Assembly (NCBI RefSeq): GCF_000003605.2
Contig: NW_003113963.1
Span: forward strand, 228,293 to 276,645
Source: Saccoglossus kowalevskii
Taxonomy: Eukaryota > Hemichordata > Enteropneusta > Harrimaniidae
Reading direction: 5' to 3'
Length of the DNA stretch: 48,353 nt
Shown: positions 40,677-48,353 of the stretch, piece after piece
Numbering within the stretch: position 1 is the first letter of the stretch
Layout of the letters: every line of letters starts with the position of its first letter
Program-made: the position numbers and the translations under genes
Notes under the pieces: generated by a model
What the model was told of the DNA's origin: nothing
The model's input: only the letters and a program-made list of their open reading frames with translations
Database searches by the model: none

Positions 40677-40873
40677 TCACATGTTATTGTTAAATAATCA
40701 CAAGTCCCCCTCTAGGTGTATATTAAAAATTGGGTTGTCCCCCCTTAGAAAAAGACAAAATATGGTAGCCCCCCCCCCCCCATGATTTTTTTTTTAAACA
40801 ATAAAGATTTACATCAATGAATCGTTGCATGCTTCCAGGTTCCAGCTCTTCTCCCTGACCTCGTCACTACAGT

Positions 40874-41519
40874 TTAAGGAACTATTAAGTCATCAGTCTC
40901 TATTTCCTCTGCACTGTCAACGAGATCATCACCATCAGAGTCCTCTGAGTCAGTTTCGTCAGTGTTGTACATTCTGGTGTTTACAGTTTGTAAATGTTCA
41001 GTGATTTTATGTGTTTTAGCTTGATCTTTATATGATTTTCTGATTACATCACTGGTAATTGTTTTCATTTTGTCTTGTTTGTTCCCTTTTTTGGTAGCTT
41101 ATTATGGTCCAGGTACTTTTCCAACTCAGCTACTGTCAATGTTTTTAGTGTCCCATTCAACACCAAAGAAATGCAGACATAATCACTATGACTTTTTTCC
41201 TGCTTCTTTTTTTGTTGTTTCTTTCTACTGTTTCTACCCTTTTCCCTAATGGTTTTCATTTGCTTTAGTGTGGTAAGGTGTTGTAAATAGTCTATGACAT
41301 ATTGCTCTTCCACTGCATACTTAGAGGAAAATTCTTTGATGCTCTCAGTATTCTCCAAAGATAAAAGCCCATTTTTGAAATTCTGCGTGATGTTGAAACG
41401 CGGCTGCCAATCATCTGGCTGTCTTCTTTCAGTATTACTATTCACACATTGGGTCTCATGCACGCTTAAGAAGTGGTACGGCCTCTCACTGTTTGGCACT
41501 GGTTGTGGAAAGTTACTCT
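40874..41519 (-). pseudogene. element-encoded SAP-like ORF, frameshifted
   Basis: Two overlapping minus-strand frames make one protein-like sequence of about 200 residues. It has HETQ and DDWQPRFNITQNFKNG near the start, a Lys-rich middle, a SAP-like helix pair (LTVAELEKYLDHNKLPKKG) and an acidic Asp/Ser/Glu tail (ETDSEDSDGDDLVDSAEE). The frame changes by one base at AAAAAAG (41092-41086). The frame opens after an in-frame stop near 41520 with no ATG, and a CAG lies at that edge, so it may be a terminal exon or a truncated gene. SAP modules bind DNA. From memory, similar proteins recur in invertebrate genomes with transposons, but this is unchecked. Confidence 0.55.
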
Positions 41520-41640
41520 GACTTATTTACCAGTTATGGAAGACACCTAAAACAGTGGGCTACTGAACACAGTGGGCTACAGTGGGCTACGGCTTACAAT
41601 GACAGCATGGTGAGTGAACTGCAGTCAATCTACTGAGTTC

Positions 41641-42066
41641 ATGGCAGATCTTGATAAAACACTGACTTGGTTAAGAAATGTATTTCATGGACTGTCAGAT
41701 GTAAGTGAAAGAAGAATAAGTAGAGAAAAGAAAACAGGAGAAAAGTGAAGAAGCGAAAACGAGATCGTTTTGCAAGAGGAGTTACAGCTTTGTTAAAAAG
41801 GATAACATCCACTGAGGTAGTACAAAGATGTTTTCCTGATGGTATACATGGTTTAGTACATTTTGAAATTTCCCAATTTGAAGTTGTCAAAGATGGATGC
41901 AGTATATTTGCAATACCTCATTCATCGCAATGTCTTCTGTGCTGCAGCTAAGCAGCAGATGATGAAGCTGTATGAAGAACTGAAGTTAAAATATGAGTGC
42001 CTGTCTGATAGTTCCAGTGGAGAGAGTTATGAGGATGGTGAAAGTGGTTCCAATGATCCCTGGTGA
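41641..42066 (+). pseudogene. divergent ORF fragments inside the transposon-like element
   Basis: An ATG at 41641 opens ADLDKTLTWLRNVFHGLSD, which meets a GTAAGTG donor-like site. Further on, another frame from ATG 41893 reads MDAVYLQYLIHRNVFCAAAK and ends in an acidic Ser/Glu/Asp tail at 42066. These may be exons of one small gene or a decayed ORF. The product is not recognised. Confidence 0.3.
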
Positions 42067-42609
42067 TAGTGCCGATACTGACATTCTTTGCGATGAGGAT
42101 AGAGATTGATAGGAATGGAGAGGATCAAAAATAGATGCCTAGGTTCAATATCTACAGTTCCTCAGAAAGTTGTGTTTTATTAAAAAATATGAAAACTTTT
42201 TTTATATATATTTTATTTATTTACATACAAAATATTACACTATATAAATATATTTTATCTTTATATTTTGTGTTATATTAGTGTGTTTGCTTTTCACAAA
42301 CTTGTTTAAAAGGTTTGTTTTTCTTCATACAGTGGAAAGTGCAGTAAGTTTTTTTATGCTATTTACAAGGTTTATTCTGTTGTTTACAAATGAAGTTTCA
42401 TGTTTTATACTAATTTGATTAAGTTATTGTTCTGCAATAAAACAAACAAACAATAACTCTTTCTCATTGCAGTATGTTCATCACAGCAGCTGTCGTCTAT
42501 ACAATATATGTGAATAAACCCAGAAAATTAAACAGCGCCCCCTCCCTCACTCTTGCAAAAATTGTTAGCCCCCCCCTTTTCATATACAGAAAATGGAAAG
42601 CCCCCCTAG

Positions 42610-42650
42610 AATTGCCCGGCACCCCCAGGCCAGATTAACTGGTGATTCCC
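42610..42650 (-). repeat. right terminal inverted repeat
   Basis: Inverted partner of 40635-40676, ending ATTAACTGGTGATTCCC. Confidence 0.8.
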
Positions 42651-43855
42651 TTAGCTCAGCGCTGTTCGAATTTCATGTAAATAAAATACGTATTTTACAC
42701 GCGTTGTATACGTCGCTATGAGTCCCATATCGAAGTAGACGCGGCACGACGACTTTCGCCCTTTAAGTACAAAGACCCATTTCAGCCACGGCCATAACTA
42801 AGACCCCTACGCATTTAGTCGGTCACTTTTATAACAACAGTGACATTGCGATATACAAATCTCATAAACTTAGCACGGTAATATATTGAATTGATATCCG
42901 AAAACTCCAGTAACTCCATTAAATACCAGTAATAGCATTTTTCGAATTTGCTTAGTGTAATATTAATAGCCGCGAAGAAACTGAAAACATCATTTGAATA
43001 GTCATCCTCGAATGACTGCGGCTGTAGTTTTCATTGCATGGTCTTCGGAAACTATAACAATTAATACTTATATGCACGGACTAAAATGGATTAAAAACGT
43101 CAGCGTAGACATTTCGGGCGAATACAGATGTTGGCTCAGTCCCAATTATCAAATATTACGCCTGGTCTGTGTTTTGTTTACTTTGTATTTATTTGAACAA
43201 CGGAACTAATTAAAACTGTACAAGTACATCGCTCGTGTGAAGTAATCTTATTTCTAAACATCTGCAAGTACGCAGGGTATCTTTTCTCCGGAACTGGTGG
43301 AGTTTCACAAGTAATCACAGTAATACTTCCTCCAGATGACTGACCCAAGTGTGATCCTAATCAAGTTGAAACCATTTTGTTAACAGGGCTGACAGGGCGA
43401 ATGCGTGTTGTTCATGCATATCGTGCACGTTGTATTATTTGTATAAACGAATGGAAATCCGTACAAAGTCTGAAAACCTTGTTAGTGAATTGCCACAACA
43501 CGTGTTCTGGGTTTTGGAATGTTTTATTTGTTGTGTCTGTGTAAACAGTTTCCCCAAATAACGTTTTAAAAGCTTGACAGTGTTGTCGCGTAAGGTGAAA
43601 GGTCGTGGACGTGCGGCAATTATTTCAACCAATCAACAACTGGCTTTATAGAATTTGTCATAGCCTTACGAGAAACCTGTTTTGATTGGTGCTTTATTGT
43701 AATTAGTGTGTGGCTGGGCCGAGTACAGCTGCGTGACTGATCGTTGTTGACAGTGTCCATTAAATTGTTTTTATTTTGGAGAGATTTTACTGAGTTCTCA
43801 TTGCACAGACTGTTTCAGAGCGAGCATGGAGTAGAAGATATATACATCTGCAACA
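42651..43855 (+). other. 5' region of the MYLIP-like gene
   Basis: No coding exon is supported. The last part should contain the promoter and 5' UTR of the MYLIP-like gene. I see no clear TATA box. A diverged piece of repeat family B lies at about 42695-42760 in inverted orientation (its complement shares CGATAT and TACAACGCGTGTA). Confidence 0.4.
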
Positions 43856-43942
43856 ATGTGGTGTTTTGTGAGTGAACCAGGCGGCATTATACACGAGTTT
43901 AAGGTTCCAAATTCATCAACGGGTCTGCAGCTTTTGGACAAG
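43856..43942 (+). CDS. MYLIP: MYLIP/IDOL-like FERM-RING E3 ligase, coding exon 1
   Basis: From ATG at 43856 an 87-nt frame encodes 29 residues starting MWCFVSEPGGIIHEFKV and ending LQLLDK, then a donor GTAAAA in phase 0. This matches the start of vertebrate MYLIP in pattern (MxC[YF]V[TS]xP, then a short strand). As I recall it, the vertebrate first coding exon also spans 29 codons, ending just before VCRRLGI. MYLIP is a FERM plus RING E3 ubiquitin ligase that acts on lipoprotein receptors in vertebrates. No exon 2 (expected to contain a DYFGL block) was found to the right, so intron 1 is longer than 4.4 kb. Another FERM protein is possible. Confidence 0.7.
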
Positions 43943-45452
43943 GTAAAAACAACATGATTAGTGATCGCTGTTGTTTTGTTTTACTCTGTGTGTGTCTGCG
44001 CGTGTGAAATAAAACATGTTCATTCCAATATCTCTGGCGTGGCAAGAGACGTCCTAGTTTAACTCTGAGCTCAAATGCACTGGATCGTATTTCCATAAAG
44101 AAATGCTCTGTTGTACTCTTCGATGTATTCGACGTACAACTTCTATTTCTGTTGTCAACAAAACCCCGTGTATGTATACCGGAAGTCATTCGTCTGTTTC
44201 TACAAAAATTGAACACTTCTTATCTTTCAGGAAATAGTCTGTCATTATGGTATGCATTTCGTTGTGAGTCATTTTAAAAGACAGATCCCTTTGAAATTTG
44301 TGTTATTTTATGTTGGGAACTCAACTGGGTCACGTAGTTGTACAATCTGCCCTTGGACACGTAACGATGTGCCCATTATTTTCACCAGCACGCAAATGTC
44401 ATTAAATTTCTGACATTTCACGTCAACTGTTTCCTCGTTTATCTGGTCGTTGCCCCACTGGCAAGTGGTATGTTGTTTTGATCGAGTGATTGCATTGCAT
44501 AGCAATATTTCATGTAACATGATTAAAATAGTTTTCTTCTTCATCATTTATTACTATTAACTGATAGAAATCATAAAAATTAATATTGTTATCATTACTT
44601 CACCCCGTACATAAAGTCTCTGTATTAAATCCTACAGTTTCGAGCACTAGTAGTAGTCCTCAAAACATACTGTACATTGGAAGTATAAATATACTACCAG
44701 ACGTACCAGTGTTATTTACAGTTGTGTATTTGTCTCAATTACATTTTAATATTGCTCATCATTCTAATTTGAAAAAAAATAACACACATTATGATTGAGA
44801 GGGGAAATAACATGTACCAGTGGAAAATAATATAAATGTTGGATTGATTGATCATGAGCTAATTTTGGAGGACTCTGTAATAACGGATTAAAAATTTAAA
44901 TTGATAGACATGGGCAAAACCAAAATGACTGCAAATCTGTGAATTTGGTAAAAAAATAAAACTGGGATGAATACCACAGACATTTTTGATACGTACAAAC
45001 ATAGTCCTTAGAAGTACATGACAAATGAAAGGTATGTCCTTGTATTTATTTATTTGTTTCATATTTTTTTGATGTAACAAATATTACAAGGTTATTCAGA
45101 GATTATCACAAGTAGTAGTCGTATTGGCTGACACATGGTCGAGGTTGAATCACGTTGACAATGTTGCTGTGTCTGATGAAAGCAAATAAATATGTAATTA
45201 GTTTTATTTCCTGTTAATAAGAGGAAATATCAATATATAATGATAACATCAGACTCAATGTGGTCGGTTAAAAGGAAAATTTGGTGCTCCAACTAATAAC
45301 GGACTATGTCCTCCGGAGTTTCAATAGGCTACCATGCTTTCGAAAACAATACTGTAGTTGGTACTGATAGATTATTTGTTTTTTAAAATATGCATGAATA
45401 TGCAAATGTGTGTTGTATTATGCAAATTAGCCAAAACGCCTTAACAATTACC

Positions 45453-45472
45453 GGGGGGGGGGGGGGGGGGGG
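45453..45472 (+). repeat. G20 homopolymer
   Basis: Twenty consecutive G. Its length is likely polymorphic or uncertain in the assembly. Confidence 0.95.
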
Positions 45473-45535
45473 TTCACTGCATTACACTACAGTCCCCCTA
45501 TCCTGAGGCCTGAGGGACTGTGATTACACTAACTA

Positions 45536-45650
45536 GCATTATGCCATCTTTTCAGAATTATGCTATCCTCTCAGATTACCCTATCCCTTTAGATTATGCT
45601 GTCCCCTCTGATTACTTATTTCTCAGATTACATTATTGTCTCATATCTTG
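45536..45650 (+). repeat. degenerate 18-20-bp tandem repeat
   Basis: Variants of AGATTAYNCTATCCYCTC recur about five times, with growing divergence to the right. Confidence 0.6.
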
Positions 45651-45685
45651 CCACTCATTGGTTATTCTAGAATCTATGCAGTGTT

Positions 45686-45702
45686 TCTCTCTCTCTCTCT
45701 CT
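45686..45702 (+). repeat. (CT)n microsatellite
   Basis: About eight CT dinucleotides in a row. Confidence 0.9.
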
Positions 45703-45954
45703 TTATCACACTTCACTTTTAAAGCGTACATGTAGATAACTAAATAAGATGGTTTGAATTTCACATTACCCTTGGAAAACACTCGTGTGTATTAAGAAAT
45801 AAAATACTCTATGATCATTGACCAGTGAGGAATTTCTCTATAATCACTTTATCTTGAATTCAAAAGTTCAAATTCATGATCGATAGCTCACGGGACACCA
45901 TGATGTATAATTGGAACCTTTGCAGAAGGCATTAGTGGGGTTTGGTATATAGAA

Positions 45955-46100
45955 AGTAGAACATATGAGTTGAACATGTAGCGCGTGGAAACTACATGTT
46001 TAATATACAGTGAGTTGAACGTGTTGCAAATAGAACGAGTGGAACATGTAGGAAGTGGAGCGTATAGCAAGTGTGACGTACAATGAATGTGTCATATAGC
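45955..46100 (+). repeat. degenerate tandem repeat around GTGGAACATGTAG
   Basis: Variants such as GTTGAACATGTAG, GTTGAACGTGTTG, GTGGAACATGTAG, GTGGAGCGTATAG and GTGTGACGTACA follow one another at irregular spacing. Confidence 0.5.
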
Positions 46101-48106
46101 TAGTGGTACGACACATGACAGAATTCTATGCTACATGTGTGTCAGTGTTCATGTATGACAATATGGATTTAAAGGTCATGTATATAGTACATATTGCACG
46201 GGTTGTTATAAGTATACCCATACTGACTGTAAAGGTCCTGGTTATTAGCTGTGTTTCATTTTCACCTATTCCACTAATAGCAAAATAAGCTGAGTAAAAA
46301 AACCCAGTAAATATACAAACTTAACAAACCAGTGAATGTAAAACCCAGTGAATAACCCTGAAACATTAAATAAGCTAAAATTTTAAACTGACTATTTCCC
46401 CTCTGCTCATTTACTAAAATTTTATATTTCCTAATTCCTGTAGTTATATTTTAATAACAAAATTAAATTCACAACAAAGTAATCTGCAGTGCTTTGGTGG
46501 TGATAAACATATTTGTGTTTGATCAACATAAACTTTTTTTCTTATCATATTATTGTGATTTTTATACCAACATGTGATTTATCAAGGACTTTCTATAAAC
46601 AACTGCTGCTGAAGTGTTTATGGCACCTTGTAAATTTGATGTCTGAGGTCAAGATGGTGATAAACTTGTCAAAGGATATGAAAAGTTAATAACTGACCCG
46701 TTTATTAATCAATAGTTGTTATTATGACTATAGTTTTTCCTTTTTCAACTGTTTTCCTGTTATACTGATATCCTATAATATTCCCTGGGGAAAATTGTGA
46801 ATGTTAGAGATAATAATTTAGAATTGTTAGCATTGAAGTAAAAAAACAGCCTTTTCTCAATTAAAATAAATTAATTAAAACATATTTAAAAAAAACAACA
46901 TGTGAATGGTAAAGATATTTTCCTGATTTATTCCCACATACATGTATGAAAGTTTAAAAGTCCGAAAAAATACTGAAAATAAAAATTTTAACCTCTGTAG
47001 AGAATATGAAAAGCCTTACATATATAAGTTGAAAGAACATTCCTAAAATCATCACGTATAAGAAATTGCACATAAAACAAGTCTCTTTATGGAGTAAACG
47101 TGTGAGAGATGCAAGAGAAAAATAAAAGGAAAAAAAAAATGTGTAAGATTTGATTCATGAATACAGGTTCTATCAAGATATAAATTTTAAATAATCAATG
47201 TCATTATCAATCAGTGAACATAAGTAAGTTTGACATCTTGGATAATGTTGTTTATACATAGTACTAATAATTCTGATGTGATAACATTTTCTGTATTATC
47301 AGAGACCACTGAAAACAACTTTATTTTTGAGGAAGACAAATTTTCTAAAATTTGTGAGTCAGGGAAATCTTAAAATTTTGTGAACATGTTTTTCAAAACA
47401 GTGAGTCACAGTGACTGCCACAACATTGTGTCCCAAAGAATGCACTCAAATAATTATGCATCATGAAAACTAAATACAGTACTTTTCATCTGTGAATACC
47501 AACACTCAAGTGACATATACCCAAAGTTGTAACTTTAGCAGACAATGTTAGATGCTAGTTTCTACCATGTAGAAACAAAACATTATCACATTGCATCAAA
47601 TATGGAATGAAAGTTTCTATGGCAACTGTATGTGTCAATATAGTACCTACATACATTTTGTAAGATATCAACTTTTGCCTGGCAAAATAATATTTACAAA
47701 ATACGTCAATATATGTTCAAAAATACCATCACACAGTAACCTATAGGTATCATAGATATCTTAAGAAATAAAATACTCCACATATGGAATTATTACACAA
47801 TCTCAGATGATCACTACTGTAAAATAAAATTTTTCATTATTTGATGATTGCATGGCATTTGAAGACAAAAATATAAGAATAAAAATAGGAACAAATAAGA
47901 TATGGCATATAAAAATATTCATACATCAGCATACATCATATTTAGTCATTTTAGAATTTTCCACCATGAGATATCTTGTCCACCCACATTTGCTTAGCTT
48001 CGACCAGATTATATTACGTATACTGGTACATGTATTATAAAAGACTAATATATGTATATCTTATTCTATTTTTACTTAGCAGGCTACACTAAAATTACTC
48101 TGTTAT

Positions 48107-48353
48107 GGTAGTTAACTCTGGCATAGTAAAACACTTGGCTAGTCAAGCATGGTAGTTAACTCTGGCATAGTAAAACACTTGGCTAGTCAAGCATGGTAGT
48201 TAACTCTGGCATAGTAAAACACTTGGCTAGTCAAGCATGGTAGTTAACTCTGGCATAGTGAATCACTTGGCTAGTCAAGTATGATAGTTAACTCTGGCAT
48301 AGTGAAACACTTGGCTAGTCAAGCATGGTAGTTAACTCTGGCATAGTGAATCA
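48107..48353 (+). repeat. 44-bp tandem repeat running off the window
   Basis: The units begin at 48107, 48151, 48195, 48239, 48283 and 48327 with GGTAGTTAACTCTGGCATAG or close variants. The last unit is cut by the window end, so the array is longer. Confidence 0.95.

Larger units (their letters stand above)
40635..42650. mobile_element. 2-kb DNA transposon-like element with long terminal inverted repeats
   Basis: The left end starts GGGAATCACCAGTTAATTTG. The right end, reverse-complemented, starts GGGAATCACCAGTTAATCTG. Similarity continues for about 41 bp (CCGAGGGGGTACCGG against CCTGGGGGTGCCGG). Both ends then carry C- or G-rich tracts. The flanks are CCACTA on the left and TTAGC on the right, which may reflect a TA or TNA target site, but the duplication is not clean. 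Inside are a minus-strand SAP-like ORF with a frameshift and plus-strand ORF fragments. No transposase was recognised. Confidence 0.75.
43943..48106 (+). other. intron 1 of the MYLIP-like gene (incomplete)
   Basis: An AT-rich stretch without a supported exon. It contains a G20 homopolymer, a CT microsatellite and two degenerate short tandem arrays. Confidence 0.5.

Noticed and set aside
44210-44250. Possible micro-exon after TTTCAG at 44230 as MYLIP-like exon 2
   Set aside because: The translation (EIVCHY) does not match the FERM continuation, and a 19-nt exon would break the phase-0 junction seen at exon 1.

Overview
This is eukaryotic genomic DNA. Genes are split by GT-AG introns, introns are long and AT-rich, polyadenylation hexamers are visible, and decayed transposons are common. 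An astacin/CUB/EGF protease, an ankyrin-LRR-Roc-COR protein and a MYLIP-type FERM exon together point to a marine invertebrate, most likely a non-vertebrate deuterostome such as a hemichordate or cephalochordate. That assignment is an inference from gene content only. There is one assembly gap (11165-11406).

Layout: (1) 2239-6634, plus strand: the 3' end of an ankyrin-LRR-Roc-COR (ROCO) gene: one ankyrin exon, one short exon and a large intronless 3' exon. Its upstream exons lie outside the window. (2) 8373-34505, minus strand: a complete secreted tolloid-like metalloprotease. I assembled 16 exons whose phases agree at every junction and which sum to 2790 nt (929 aa plus stop). The order is signal peptide, His-rich propeptide with FQGD switch and furin-type site, astacin domain, CUB-CUB, three EGF, CUB-CUB. 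(3) 13950-15818, plus strand, nested antisense inside intron 11 of the protease: a 96-codon coiled-coil ORF followed in the same frame by a 483-codon intronless ORF. The second ends in seven nearly identical 34-residue repeats and has a poly(A) signal directly after the stop. I recognise no family for it, and it is the best candidate here for something undescribed. (4) 40635-42650: a 2-kb transposable element with about 41-bp terminal inverted repeats, carrying a frameshifted SAP-like ORF and a divergent ORF set. (5) 43856-43942, plus strand: coding exon 1 of a MYLIP/IDOL-like FERM E3 ligase, whose other exons lie beyond the right edge.

The introns and spacers hold a LINE 3' remnant (25.1-25.7 kb), a non-autonomous element ending in a hairpin (22.7-23.05 kb), two diverged dispersed-repeat families, a 21-bp minisatellite (32.0-32.35 kb), a duplicated segment around an A/T hairpin (36.5-36.7 kb), degenerate short tandem repeats (45.5-46.1 kb) and a 44-bp tandem array running off the right end. 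I saw no tRNA, rRNA or CRISPR array.

The genes do not form a pathway. The ROCO gene and the protease converge on each other, and the protease and the MYLIP-like gene diverge from a spacer of about 9.3 kb. Several open frames in this window lack an ATG, so starts were chosen from splice sites or true ATGs.
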